A DNA stretch of 64,000 bases from Clitopilus passeckerianus (taxonomy: Eukaryota > Basidiomycota > Agaricomycetes > Agaricales > Entolomataceae), in assembly GCA_944990035.1 (NCBI GenBank), contig CALYLX010000008.1, positions 124,001 to 188,000 of the forward strand, read 5' to 3'. Below, piece after piece: positions 35,257-47,594 of the stretch; position 1 is the first letter of the stretch; every line of letters starts with the position of its first letter. A program made the position numbers and the translations under genes. The notes beneath the pieces are model-generated. The model did no database searches, had not been told where the DNA came from, and saw only the letters and a list, made by a program, of their open reading frames with translations.

Positions 35257-36403
35257 TATTGGTCTAGCCCAAATGCACTGCTGCTGTTCTCATCTTTCAT
35301 TGTATTCTATCCGATATAGACATGTATCCTATCCGTCCTTCCGCTCAAATATCATCATCGCATCACGGATCCTCTTGCGAAACCTCGGTACTGTTCCTAC
35401 AACTCAGTTGGCCTTCATTGTTAGAGCCAAGCGGAAGGTATAGGATCCTCCTCAAGCGCGGCGGCTAAGCCAATTCGTCAATAACGCCGATCATCGCCAA
35501 GACAGATCCTGAGATACGTACCTTCAAGGTCACTCTTGGGGATGGCTGCACCTTGCACGGTGATTGCCAGGACACACAGACCCGCTATCACCGTGTACAA
35601 AGAGGCGTTGTTCAATGCCAATTTCTGTGTTGATCTTGTCAGTCATCGAGTTTCCACCAGTCAACTTGAGTCATACCATGTTTATCAAAACGTTGACGCA
35701 GGAGGGGTGATAGAGTCAGAGTAACCGATGTCGGGTTTTAAGTACGGCCTCCAGATCCACCCTGGTCAGAAGACACATACAGATTTGTATGGCACCGCAT
35801 TCAACATATCACGATGAAAATATCTTGGAGAATTCTTCGTAACCCTTGCTTGAGAGGATGATGGTATTGCGGTGGGTTGCGTTGTGCGGAACAATTAGAA
35901 GATCCCATAAATTAGAGTTTTCATTTCCCGCTGCGCTCACTCAAAACCATCATTCCTCTTACACGACACGGATTTCATCATTTCAATTGTGTATGTCCAT
36001 TTTGGCACATCCTGTGCACTCTCAGAGGTTCGGATGCTTTATGCTATTTCGTTCTCGCGACTCGCAATCTAGAATAGTTCTCTGTAACTGTCTCAGATGA
36101 TGACGACTACCTGGGTGAATAGAGAGACCATGAGGTTCTTCAGGCTTCTTCCTGTGTATGAGCGAGCTTTACCCGCAGCCCTGCGTCGCCCGGCCACATC
36201 TCAGAATCCTAAACATACCATTCATGTAGCATTCCGCCAGATGCGGCTCCTTCTGCTTCGAAAGCATACTACGCTGGTTAGCTGGAATCGCGTGCAGGCG
36301 ACTCATTTACGAGGTTCTAAGAATGCAATCGCATTGCGATACGAACCGATCCATCACTCTATAACATCTTTTCATTCATTCTATAAGCAAACATAAGATG
36401 CTT
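35257..36403. other. intergenic, no recognisable gene
   Basis: Short ORFs on the plus strand (35536-35724, 35846-36100, 36097-36396) have no recognisable motif. Because UstYa-like genes follow, I looked for a repeated precursor peptide with Kex2-type KR sites and found none. Confidence 0.4.
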
Positions 36404-37020
36404 CTATTTGTGTGATCTCTGGTTTAGCTCGACAGCGGCGTAGACGGCTGTCCAATCCTTGCACTCATACACATGAGGGAATACCGCCGGATTTGGTCTT
36501 CCATATACTGGGTCCAACTGCAGGTCTCCGCGGCAAAGAACCATTTCCCGGAGGTAGTTGACACAGTGATGGTATCGGTCACCGGTTTCAGGGTTTCCGC
36601 TTTCCAGGACCCCAGCTACGCCTCGCCGGATAATGTCGAGACATCGTAATTGGTGGAACATGGAGGGCATGTACTTTTTGTCGTTCTGGTGGACTATCCC
36701 GTTCCCTGGAGCTAGAGCTTCCCATTCAGCGTCTGATTGAGGTGTTCGCTCGACGTCGTAGTGCTTCGTGTCTTCAATGAACATCCGGGCAAGAGGAGGA
36801 GCTTCGATCGAGAAGAGGGAAGGATAGCCTGCTACTTTCTACGGTCAACGCTGTTCTCAAATCCACAATCCCGCTACATACCTTCATTGCTACTCGTCGA
36901 CGATAGATCATAGGCCTGGCGCAGGTAGAAAATGCCTGCAAGTTTGGCCAGAGCAAATGCGAAGAAGATTGCGAGGAGTCGTGGTGAAGAATACATTGGC
37001 GGGACGGGTGGTGGATTCAT
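36404..37020 (-). CDS. UstYa-like (DUF3328) protein with altered first metal motif
   Basis: Two exons. The start MNPPPVPPMYSSPR is followed by a membrane helix (LLAIFFAFALAKLAGIFYL). Exon 2 begins GYPSLFSIEAPPLARMF. The UstYa core follows: WEALAPGNGIVH, MFHQLRCLDIIRRGV, YHHCVNYLREMVLC and ECKDWTAV. UstYa enzymes are membrane-anchored oxidases that cyclise ribosomal peptides (ustiloxin, asperipin) using two H-x-x-H-C motifs. Here the second (H-H-C in YHHC) is present, but the first reads H-Q-L-R-C with Arg in place of His. The divergent partner at 37184 has the normal H-Q-Y-H-C. About 185 residues, typical length. Confidence 0.8.
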
Positions 37021-37183
37021 TCGGAGGCAATAGCCAAGGGCCTGTCTAAATAAGTCATCGCGTGTAATTGGCAAATCTCGATATCGGGCAATACGAATGC
37101 GGTCATCAGGGATCAGATGGTGCCAGTGCAGGGCCTGGAGGGAACATCATTCTGTAACTGTTATAATGAGAAAAGCATAAGCG

Positions 37184-37886
37184 ATGCAACGAGCTACGAT
37201 GCACCAACAACCCACGTCCACTTTCTACGCCGTCTGCTGGGGCTTCCTGGCTCTCATCTCATTATCTTCCTCCTACGAGCTCTCCCGATTATGCCTGGGG
37301 TCATGGAGCAGCCAGACTAGACTTGCTACGCATCACGACTTCCTGTCTATCGTCAAAACAAAAGGTGACTCTCTATTTTGAGAACTCGGAGGGATATGCT
37401 CACCTCGAGAACCCTCTATCAGGCAGCCCAAGAACGTTGGAGGTAACCCTTGATACACCTGTTCGGCTCCAGGTGCAAGACACCAGGCGATATCATTACT
37501 CCAACCTAGAAGCATCGAAAGAATGGTTCCAGGGTATTCCACATGGATCCGGATCATGGAGAGTGCCAGATGACCAGCGAGCACAATTCTTGTCCATGTT
37601 CCACCAGTATCATTGCATCGAAACTTTCGAGAAGGAGCTCGTGCATACGAAGAAGGAAAACTGGGGACATCTACACCACTGCTTGAACTACCTCCGAGAG
37701 ATGGCATTGTGTCGGCCCGACCTAACTTTAGAGCCAGAGGATGTGCTCGCCAGGGACCTTTCGATCGAAAGGACGGGTCCAACCCACATTTGTCGAGATT
37801 GGGAGGGCATCACGGACGAGTTAACCCGAAATTATGTGGAGTGGTATATCTTTAAGCACCAGAACCTGACTAGTGAGGCCTCGTAG
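37184..37886 (+). CDS. UstYa-like (DUF3328) protein
   Basis: Two exons joined across a 58-nt intron: ...FLSIVKTK|GSPRTLEVTL. The N-terminal membrane helix (FYAVCWGFLALISLSSSY) follows MQRATMHQQPTST. The catalytic-type core has KEWFQGIPHGSGSWRV, SMFHQYHCIETFEKEL, GHLHHCLNYLREMALC and THICRDWEGI. Both H-x-x-H-C-type motifs are intact, unlike the divergent neighbour. The two start codons are only 163 nt apart, so they share a promoter. Expected to act in the secretory pathway on a peptide or other secondary metabolite; no precursor gene was seen nearby. Its tail is KHQNLTSEAS. Confidence 0.82.
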
Positions 37887-39354
37887 TTAGTTTAAACTTA
37901 TTTTTGGCAATAGATTGGCCGCGTTTTTTCATTGAAACTAACACGCGTCCAGGCCGTCCCATGGGTTGCCGGGTCAACGGAATCTAATCTGATGAATCCC
38001 TGACATCACACCTACATGGAGTTAGATCGACAACCCGGCAGATCCCGATAGACTGAATTCATTGTCTTTCGGACCCAAAAGGATCGTGCTGAGAGCGTGG
38101 CTCAGGACCACTCAGGTTTGCTGCACACCTGTATATTGGAATGGAGTTGTCGAGCTTTCGCCGCGTAGATTGATCAATGCGGAGTATCATGCGCAATTCC
38201 TGGTAAGTGCGAGACGCACCATTTTGCCTTTGCATGTATTAGGTTCATTGCCATGCCGCGTGAAGTCTTGTCTGGAATCGGTTCCGCTCTGACCTCTTGC
38301 CTTCCCGGAGTTCTTCCATTGAATTGATACATTTAGGTCAAGGGTATTCCGAGAGAAGTCATTTACATTTCTATCCATTACATTTCCAACCATTCTCCAA
38401 ACGACTCCATTAGTATGCTTCCTCTGAGTCCTCTGCCACATTGGTTGATAACCATCTTGAACGCTCTGTCCCCTCTTCAAGGGCAGCCGCTATCAAGAGG
38501 TCATGAACATGGAACAACTAGCTAACTTTAAAAACGTCACCCACCTGCGAGTTCGTCGCTAGACCGTATCACTGCACCGTTTGCAATCATAGCGAATCCA
38601 ACGACGATGAGACTAAAGAGGCCGAATGTCTTTGATGAGGCAAGCTACACAATCAAGTCAGTCTTTTCAAAATGTGACGAGAAGCCACAAAGGCCCACCA
38701 TATTGGAAGAGGGTAAAGAAAGAGGGAGCGAAGTCTGTTACACCATCCCGGTGTCCACTGTGCTCTCATAAATACCCGCCCGGGACTGCCAATGCGGCAT
38801 GCGTACAATCATTGAATCAACTTCCGAAACTTCGAAGCAGCCCCAAAGGTCACCTTTAGCGTGCGTTCGCCGGGCCCATCTGGGGCTTGCATTCTCTGAC
38901 TTCTTCGCCACCTCACTTTAGGATTAGTTCGTCCGAGAAGCAGAATCTAATCAAGATGCATCGTCGGATTTAAGAATACTCTCCACTGCCATCAGTTACA
39001 GACATGGCTTCGCGTCATGTTTATAAGTAGATTCCGGTGCCGGCTGGGTTCGTCTGGTGGTTCGAACGGTAAATCATCGCGTGTGTCCATACGGCTTGCT
39101 CGGACTGGGCAGACCCTCCGGATCGACAGGGGCCTGCAACTGGGGCAAAGAGAGAGAACCATATGGCATGCAGTAGACCAAATACAGCTCATAAAATATC
39201 TATTAATAAGAGATTATGCGACATGATGTATGCAAATATCGAATAAAAAAGTGAGGTTGTAGATACCGAAAGCCCAAGAAATATATTATAGATTATTCCT
39301 TCGTAAAGAGAAGTCCGAACAGATAAATGTAAGAAGTACAGATGCGTTGAGGAA
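37887..39354. other. intergenic, no recognisable gene
   Basis: Several short ORFs on both strands, none with recognisable features; AT-rich from about 39190 to 39370. Confidence 0.4.
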
Positions 39355-40043
39355 TTATAATCTAAAGGGAGGGTTAACATCCGTTTCTACCTTAAGACGT
39401 AGAATACTGACCTTGCAATGGCTTCGATCTCTATGAGAGCGTTCTTCGACAAAGCGCTCACCGCGACGGTTAGTCTTGTCGGTGTATGGTGACCAAAGAA
39501 TTCGCCGTAAGCAGCATTCATGGCGTCAAAGTCTGCAATATTCTTCAAGAACACCTGGGGGAAAGTGTTGGCCCGTATCCTGGTGAATGGTAGAAGTACC
39601 CTCGTACCTTGCAATTGACGATCTTCCCAACAGTAGACCCAGTTGCCTCAACAATACCCTTGATATTAGCGAGGACCGCCTTCGTCTGAGCCGTAATATC
39701 TCCATTGCCGTCGAACCCAATCAATGCACCGGTCTTTGCGTCGACAGGAAGTTGACCAGAAACGAAGACGAGGTCACCAACGATTATTCCTTGCGAAAGT
39801 GGGCCAGTAGGAGCGGCCGCAGCTAAATGGATGCACCGTGATCAGTATCCCGAGAAACTTCCGGTACGAATTAGACTGACCTGTAGTCGACACAATTCTC
39901 AATGACGTGTCGGTAACTGGAAGGCCGTCGACGCTAGGGCAAACAGCCGGGACTGGATCTGCCCTGCTATGAGGAGTCGCAAGCGCCAATAAGGAGACGG
40001 AGCTGAGACTCAGAGCGGAGGTGAGGATGGAGGACAAACGCAT
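39355..40043 (-). CDS. RidA/YjgF-family protein with a secretion signal
   Basis: Starts MRLSSILTSALSLSSVSLLALA, a signal peptide, then TPHSRADPVPAVCPSVDG. Exon 2 (after ...STTA) gives the RidA core: AAAPTGPLSQGIIVGDLVFV, SGQLPVDAKTG, IKGIVEATGS, then KVFLKNIADFDAMNAAYGEF, PTRLTVAVSALSKNALIEIE. RidA enzymes hydrolyse reactive enamine/imine intermediates and are normally cytosolic or mitochondrial, so secretion is unusual. The last joint is uncertain: with a final intron the protein ends AIARL (stop at 39355), the family-like ending; without it, it ends SVFYVLR (stop at 39387). The Arg in PTR fits the family's active-site Arg. Confidence 0.85.
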
Positions 40044-42567
40044 TATGTTGCTGAGAGGTTGATTGAGCTTCAAGAGTTGACTTGAGTAGTGAGGTATGTT
40101 AATTGACCGAAGCCAAGACCTCCGCCTTTAAAAGCCATTGTATTCTACCTTGCTACAGCCCAATCATCTCCCGAATGTCGAGAAGTAGCTTATCGAAATC
40201 CTGATCTCAGCAATTTGTGTAGGCGGACATGAAGGAGAGGAACACAGAACGGCATGTTCGCTTGCTGAAGAGGCAAACGCCCCCAGTGTCATGTCGAACG
40301 GTGAGAGGCGGTGGATAAGCGGGGCTTTGATGGGCCGGCCCGGAATTTTAAGAGGGAGTGATAAGGGTGAAACTCGACCGGAATTGATTTTGAGTGTTGT
40401 GAACGGGCGTCCGCCTTTCAATTCCATTGACGACGGGCACGTAGCCGACCGATAAGAGAGGTAGCCTTGTAGCCGTGTGCTCAGGAGCAACCGATGTGTT
40501 CACGTCCTGCATTGCAGAATACTAGGACCAGATACCATATGCATGTCGATTGCATAGGAGTCACCGTCTGACGGGTGTCAACCTGCGACAACTGCTTCTC
40601 TGGTTAAGTTGGTGAGTTTCGGTGGAGGACCAAGAGACAACCCTCGGCCTCGGCGCCTAGTCACTTACTGGGGATAACATTGATCAGTAGTGGCATGCCC
40701 GCCGCGCTGTGCGATTGAATTTACATTACACCTCCCAGCAATAAAAGCTTCCGGTTCCTGCAGAAAAGAGGGATTCAGGGTTGCCAAAGAACACAATAGA
40801 TATGGATGTAGGGTGAACCAATGGTTCACAGCTGTGGGCCTGTGGCTAGTGAGAGTCGGGGCCGAGTACCTTTGAATGGATGAATTGAGTCTACAGTGCC
40901 TGAATTTGAAAACGCAGAGTACATACACAAGGCACTGACGGCAGCTTTCTGTCACTTGCGGGATAAAGCCAAAGTTTGACAGACAATCTCTGTCGAGATG
41001 TCGAGAAACACAATAGGGCGGTAAGCCGCCTTGGGTTCATGCGGCCTTCAGCTAGAATCTACCCAAAAGCAGACATATATGGACCTTGCAATGTTCATTC
41101 GCTATGATATTGAGGACAGGTCGATGTGCTCTCCTGCGCCAGGTAATGTGAGAGATAGTTTGACGGAGGTTTTCACGTGGTGGTGAAGTTGGGGTTGATC
41201 TATGGGAATGCATCTGGTGGATTTCCGCACACAGTGGCCTCGAGTGGTACAACTTGGTTGCCCTCGGAGAGTTTATCTGGGCTGCGCCGCCAGAGGAGTA
41301 GATTTCAGAACCGAAAAGTTGGAAATTCCGACCCAAGGCGGCCGATATGGGAGGTATACGATTCTAGAGCAAGCTGAAACACCCAGAGTCACGGAACTGG
41401 CGGCGATGGCCCCTCGCATTCGATGGATCTCGGAAATCAAGCTGAAATATGCACGACGTCATTTGAAGTACCTTCATCAAGATATCAGCTACAACTTACT
41501 CTTGACTTCGCTCCAATGCACTTCTAGGATCACTATGAGGTTCTGGCATTGTTGCGTAACCCTGCTAGCATGCGCCAGCATTCCTCGCAGCTCTCATCAT
41601 GTCTTAGCATCGCAACGACTTCATCTAACCTTCGGGCCTACGGCACGGCTAATTGAGTCGGGAAAGCTTAGCGGTCGCCATATATCAGAGCCGTCTGCGT
41701 GATGAATGAATGAAAGCCGAATGAATGTAGACAAACTGTAATTCCTCGCCTGAAAACGTGTGGGGAGAGATACCACCTCCAGCCGGGAGAAAGTTCGGCC
41801 CAGAGTCGGCTTTACGATGTGAAGCCAAAGTGTACTCAATAAATCAGTTCCGAGGGGAGAGCAGATTTGGTGGGTGCATCGTTCTGCCAGTGTTTGAAGC
41901 CCTTCACGGGTAATCAACTAATCCACCAAGTTCGGAATCTACGCAGAATCTACGTAGACGGCAGATCCTAGGGTATGAGCGGATGTCTGGGTTCGTTGTT
42001 CACTGTCCCTCGTCCGAGGACAGCCAGACAGCTGAGAATGTCGATGGCCTTGATACGCCATGAAGGCTCAGCGTCAAACTTCAAAATGACAAGCGCCGGA
42101 GTTGGTAGTGGGGATCCTGACACGTGACGCGGATCAATGCTCCCTCGAATCTGGCCCGACCTTCGACCGACCGTGACGTTCTGGATCTTCTCTTTTTGCA
42201 TCATTCGACGCCAAGAGGGGCAATGTCAAGAGGAGGGCTTGGAACTTGGCCTAAGCTCTGAAATTCAGCCAGAAAAACCTTGTCCACATGGTTGACTGCT
42301 CAAGCCAGCACCTTCGAATACTCGGTGGCCATACCCGTCACATTGGAATTTCAGTTGATGGACAATGTTCCGTTGGCAAGAACTCTATGTAGCTCCGATT
42401 ATTCCCTTAGGAAGCCCAATTGAATGCTCATTGAGATGCTTATCGGTGGTATTCGTCATATGTTCGGGTATTGGTGTGTTCAGAGCGCGCTGGTGTTGTC
42501 GATCAGTTATTGATCTCGCGATAGGATCGTTCTTTCCCCAACTTCGTGAACTTCACCTCCAACCATT
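40044..42567. other. long intergenic region, no recognisable gene
   Basis: The largest ORF is 41202-41702 (plus, 166 codons, ATG start). It shows no motif, intron signals or biased composition. Antisense ORFs overlap it. No repeats or transposon ends recognised. Confidence 0.35.
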
Positions 42568-43596
42568 ATGACTACATACGTGCATTCCAAATGTCACTGT
42601 GGCCTCAACAACTTCAAGGTAGCATTCGATACGGACAAATTACCCATCCATTTCCATGCGTGCCATTGCAATTCATGCCGACACAGCACTGGCCAGTTGT
42701 ACGTCAATGACATCCTGATCAAAGGCGTACCACTTGATCCAAAGGCGGCTACCGATACCCCAGCCGATCTCACCGATCTCGCCTCGTATCGCAGCTCAGA
42801 CCGTGGAGAACGTTACTTCTGCAAACGTTGTTTTGCACACTTCTTCTTCGTGGCTCAGGGTAAATACTGGGCAGTCTTCACAGGGACCCTCGATAAAGTT
42901 GACGGTATTACGGATATCGTCCGACATGTTCATGTCAAAGACACCTTGGATGGAGGTTTCGCGGATCACTATCTCACCTCCTCCACAGGAGCTACCATAC
43001 CAAGGAACGCCGGGTACTACGACAGCGAGGAGCTGCCAGCTGGTTGGCAGTCTGCGGAACTCATACGTCCGCCCATCAGCGACGAACTCCCCTTCTACTG
43101 CCTCTGTAAATCTATTACCTTCAAGTTAACCCGAGCGACGGAAGTCACTACCGATAAGCTTTACGCAGGCAAGAATCCTGGAGATCCGATCCGATTCCAT
43201 GCCTCGCATTGCCTCTGCACCGACTGTCGGCTTGCTTGCGGTGCACATGCTCACAGCTGGGCTACCGTGCCAGGGAAGAATCTCGTGGACTCGACGACGA
43301 ACGCACCTCTGGTCTTGGACGACTCAGAGAAGAGGCCCCGGGGCCTAGTGCAGTACGAATCCACTCCAGGCAAGTTCCGTGAGGCCTGCGGGACGTGTGG
43401 AGCAAATATATTTTGGTGGATGCCGAAGGAAAATTGGCTCGACATATCTGTGGGGTTGGTGGATGAGAAGGTCAACGGGGCTCGAGCTGAGGATTGGTTC
43501 TATTGGACTGAGAAGCCAGGCTTCCCGGATGACGCACTTAGCAAGGCGATACCCGATGTCATAGCTGAGAGTGTAAAGGCGACGTCTAAGCACTAA
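42568..43596 (+). CDS. double GFA-domain protein, paralog 1
   Basis: Intronless, 342 residues, starting MTTYVHSKCHCG. Two GFA (CENP-V/GFA, DUF636-type) zinc domains. Domain 1 has CHCG near residue 9, ACHCNSCRHSTGQ near 33 and RYFCKRCFAH. Domain 2 has FYCLCKSITF, SHCLCTDCRLACG and FREACGTCGANIFWW. Both domains keep all seven expected cysteines, including the full C-x-C-x2-C of domain 2. GFA folds bind zinc; characterised members catalyse or assist glutathione adduct formation with formaldehyde, though most fungal members are untested. This copy lies 8.3 kb from the other four and is one of only two with the complete domain 2 site. Confidence 0.9.
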   Translation: MTTYVHSKCHCGLNNFKVAFDTDKLPIHFHACHCNSCRHSTGQLYVNDILIKGVPLDPKAATDTPADLTDLASYRSSDRGERYFCKRCFAHFFFVAQGKYWAVFTGTLDKVDGITDIVRHVHVKDTLDGGFADHYLTSSTGATIPRNAGYYDSEELPAGWQSAELIRPPISDELPFYCLCKSITFKLTRATEVTTDKLYAGKNPGDPIRFHASHCLCTDCRLACGAHAHSWATVPGKNLVDSTTNAPLVLDDSEKRPRGLVQYESTPGKFREACGTCGANIFWWMPKENWLDISVGLVDEKVNGARAEDWFYWTEKPGFPDDALSKAIPDVIAESVKATSKH

Positions 43597-44172
43597 ATCG
43601 GGGTGCGTCAGTATCTATTTTCTTATCTACTTGAATTACGTCTCAATCGCGTCCTGTAGAAGGCAAACACTGGTACTTAGGCGTAGGAATAAGTAGAAAT
43701 ATATTCAGTAGGTATAACATGATCAGCCTGTGAAGGGTGCTAAGCTTCCTGGATTGAAGTCAGCAGAAAAATTCCACCCAAATTTATTTTGTGTTTTGTG
43801 TTTTCAGGTCATTGTGCTCATGAACGAATGGTTTGTGGCTGATGACGTGAAGGGATACTCGTAATAACTTGTTTGACATGGTGGTGTTTGGTAAACAATT
43901 CCGGCCTTCACTCCGAGCCGCACGAAACATGAGTTTGACTTGAACCTCCACCTCATGATCAGCGCCCAGAACTCAACAAGCCTAATGCTGCAAAACTTTC
44001 CGTTGCGCTGACATCCTAAAACTCTCTTTACTACCAAGGAGCTTCTACACGCTAGGTCGTACAATGGCGGTTTGTGGGCGTCTCGTTTACCAGGTGAGCC
44101 ATCAATCAGACGCGTGCAGCGACAGCCAGATTTGACCAACACTCTCCTTCAGAATCTCTACCCCTACCAGTC
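43597..44172. other. intergenic
   Basis: 3' flank of the GFA gene and promoter of the first D-lactate dehydrogenase. No gene seen. Confidence 0.4.
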
Positions 44173-46585
44173 ATGTTGCTACGCTCTAGTCTGACAAGCC
44201 TACTGCAGCTAGCACCCGCGAGGACGTTAACAAGAGTCAGATGGTCCAACCGCCCCAACTTGACTCTTTCTGGGGGCTCTCGTTTTCTCCCCACCACTCC
44301 CCGGGTGAAAGGACCCTCTCGACGATATTACACCAATGGGCCTTCTTCCAATGAATATGGCGATAGAAAACGCACGGGGTTCAAACGAGAGACCACGATG
44401 CTCTGGGTTGCACTTTTCTTTTCGTCTCTCAGTGGCAGCTTTCTTGCCAACCTATACATCAAGTCCCCAAGTTCAAACGGATCCGATGTGCCCACGTATG
44501 GCACCATGGAAGACTTTAGAAGGGCTATCGAGGAGCTTCAGTCACTACTTCCCGGGGACATGGTTTCAGCGAATCCAGTGGAACTCCGCGTCCATGGAAT
44601 GGAGCTGTACGGTTATCACGCAGGTCAGTGGTAGTCCGCAATGAACTCTAGATTCCACGCTCATATTCTTAATCAGACTCTTTCCCGAGTGTTGTTGTCT
44701 TTCCTAAGTCGACAGAAGATGTTGTCACGGTCGTCAAGGTCGCGACCAAATACCGTATGCCCATCATTCCGTATGGCGCTGCGACCAGTCTAGAAGGGCA
44801 GTTTCATAGTGTCAGTTTTTCAGTTTGACTCTCGCGTCTCCCTTGGGTTCTCATTGTCCTTTCGATTTTACAGCCCGCATTTGGTGGAATTTGTGTGGAT
44901 ATGTCAAATATGAATCAAATTATCGAAATCCATGGTCAGTCAATCCGCAATCCCTGTGAAGTCATAATCCATGCTCAAGCACCTTACAGCTGCCGACTCC
45001 GACCTAGTTTGTCAAGCTGGAGCAAAATGGGCCGACATCAATGAAGCTCTTGCAGAACAAGGTATATTCGCTGTTTGCTCCCATAAATCCGGCATTCTAA
45101 CGATCTCCGCAGGCATCCCGCTCTTCTTTCCGGTAGGCACATCCTATCATCAAGTCTCGACTACAGCGAATAGTTTCGAAAGTTAGACCCAGCTCCAAAT
45201 GCGACCGTAGGGGGCATGTTGAGCACCGGATGTTCAGGGAGTAAGTCCTCAATAACATCTGCTACGGCATCAACTGATTATCTGGCATCCTTAGCCAACG
45301 CAGTGAGATATGGCACTGCCAAAGGAGAATGGTTCCTCAATGCTGTGAGCGTCTATGGATATGGCTTTCGCGACTTGTGGCTAATTGTCTCGTTTCACCA
45401 GACTGTGGTTCTTCCTTCTGGGGAGGTCATCAAGACTCGACAACGTTCCAGAAAGTCGTCAGCTGGCTTTGACACAACGAAATTGTTCATTGGCGCGGAA
45501 GGCACATTGGGCATCGTTACTGAAGGTTTGTCCCTCCCCAACCTTTACTATTCACAAGCTAAGCGAAGTTTTGTAGTCACTATCCGTCTTACCCCTGTCC
45601 TTCCGACGGCAGTGGCTGTTGTCAATTTCCCAGATGTTCGCAAGGCTACTGAGGCGGTCATCGAAGTCATGAATCAGGGGGTTGGGATCCGTAGGTTGCA
45701 TCCCTTCAATCCTCGTTCTCTCAGTCAGCTCACAATGCCTGCTTGCTGCAGAATGCGTAGAGCTCATGGATGACACCTGTATGGCCGCAACTAACAAACA
45801 TGGCTACTCCACCCAACGACGTCAGTGGCCCGAGAAAGACACCCTCTTCTTCAAGTTCCAAGGCCCCACCGAGGCTTCGTTGAAGGAGACCTCCAGCATC
45901 GTTGAAAACATTATCAAGAAATACGGCGGCGAAAACTTCCAGTTCGCTCAGGATAAGCGGGAAGAGGAGGACCTTTGGCGGGACCGCAAGCTGGCGAACC
46001 ATACCGCCCAGGCTTTGAAGGAGAATAGTAGGCCGTTCCCAACGGATGTCTGGTATGTTCACTTCCCCATGTTCCACCAAGAAGCTATTCTGATCCGTTT
46101 TCTCGTGCTTCTAGTGTCCCGGTCTCGAAACTCCCGGACCTGGTGTACGAGACCAAGAAGGACCTGCAAGAGTCGGGGCTCATCTCTCCGATGATTGGGC
46201 ATGTCGGGGATGGGAACTTCCACGCGCTGGTGTTGTACAGCAATGACGCTGAATTGGCCGAAGTGAAGGAAGCTGTGCATAGGATGGTGAAGAGGGCCAT
46301 TGCACTTGGCGGAACATGTAGGCGCATCCCTTGTTTGACTCTGGAACGATGATTGCTGATAACTTTTGATAGGTACAGGAGAACATGGAGTTGGGATGGG
46401 GAAGAAGCAGTATTTGGTCGAAGAGCTGGGAGAGGGCACTGTCGAGCTGATGAAGTCGATCAAGAAGACGATTGATCCACTGAATCTCTTCAATCCGGGG
46501 AAGGTGAGGCTCTTTCGTTCATCCCCATTTGCCTTTTACTGACCTGAGCCTGCAGCTCTATCCCGACACACCGCACCGAAAATGA
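44173..46585 (+). CDS. D-lactate dehydrogenase (cytochrome), mitochondrial type, copy 1
   Basis: About 14 exons. Mitochondrial targeting sequence (MLLRSSLTSLLQLAPARTLT, Arg-rich), then a membrane helix (TMLWVALFFSSLSGSFLANL), as in mitochondrial D-lactate dehydrogenase. FAD domain: [92 protein letters not shown]-terminal domain: [43 protein letters not shown]. It oxidises D-lactate to pyruvate and passes electrons to cytochrome c. D-lactate is the end product of the glyoxalase pathway. The FAD loop reads [11 protein letters not shown] where copy 2 has [11 protein letters not shown]. Confidence 0.9.
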
Positions 46586-47594
46586 TACCCAAGTTGTCCA
46601 AGCCACGACCGTACAATCGCTATTCTCTGTACATTAGCCTGGTGCAATACGATATCTATTTTAAACCCGGACCCGATATACCCAGATGGGACTGTCACCT
46701 GCGAATAAGTTCTAGGACGCATGTCAAAGATGCGTCGGCAAGTTCATCTCTATCAGTCAGAGTTGCCATGTGGCCGATGTTGGGCATGCTGGGCTGGCCA
46801 CATGTGCTGCCCTAAACCTCTTATGCTCTCTTGGACAATCAGAACGTCCTTCGCCACTTCGAACCCAAGCATGCCTTTGCCACTGTCAATGCCGAACCGA
46901 TAAGCAGGCTTTTCCGCCATTCTCTTGTTTCGTACCCTCAGTATCAGACCGGTTATTTAGTCATGAGGATGTTGTTTTCTGGTTTGCTTGGGAGTCCATC
47001 AGGCCCAAGAACCGTTCGCAGTGGAGTGGGGCAGGGACGAAGTAAGATATCTCGGCATTTTCAGAATCAAGTGTAAGTTAAATCCTTGGCCCCGCACGTC
47101 TGCAACGCGTACGAACGTCAACGTTCAATGACCAAGTCTAGTCATTTCGGAGCTAATTGTGTGGGATCACTGATAGGTGGCAATCCGTCTTGATCAGCTA
47201 CAACCACCTTTAAGGTTACTTTTACTCTTCTCTGCGAACTACATCCCCAGACACGTTTTATACTCGAGCTCATACGGCGAATATTCGAGCCTCATGGAAC
47301 CGATCCGAGCGGTCGATTGCCTGATAAGGTAATAGACGCTGACTCCAGACCGCTTACAAACCGTAAAATCATTATCATTATGCCGTGCATATCCCCGGTC
47401 CGAATGGAAGTTCTTCATCCATTGGCGGCATGCGGTCTCGCGTGCCGAAATCATGAGAAATGGGGTCAGCGGACGGACGATGTAATTTCCAGAAGAAATC
47501 TAGAAGAGAACGTGCCAATGGATGGCTGCACGCGATGATTGCTTAAACTGCAGTGTGCAGGAGAGACGCTTCATTCTCGACCACGACTTTGAAC
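46586..47594. other. spacer between the two D-lactate dehydrogenases
   Basis: About 1 kb with overlapping short ORFs (46582-46815, 46770-47045, 46831-47076) in three frames; none recognisable. Confidence 0.4.

Noticed and set aside
35257..38900. Possible RiPP precursor near the UstYa-like pair
   Set aside because: Searched by eye for a signal peptide followed by repeated KR-bounded cores; none found.
41202..41702. 166-codon plus-strand ORF
   Set aside because: No motif, conserved-looking segment or splice pattern; probably chance.
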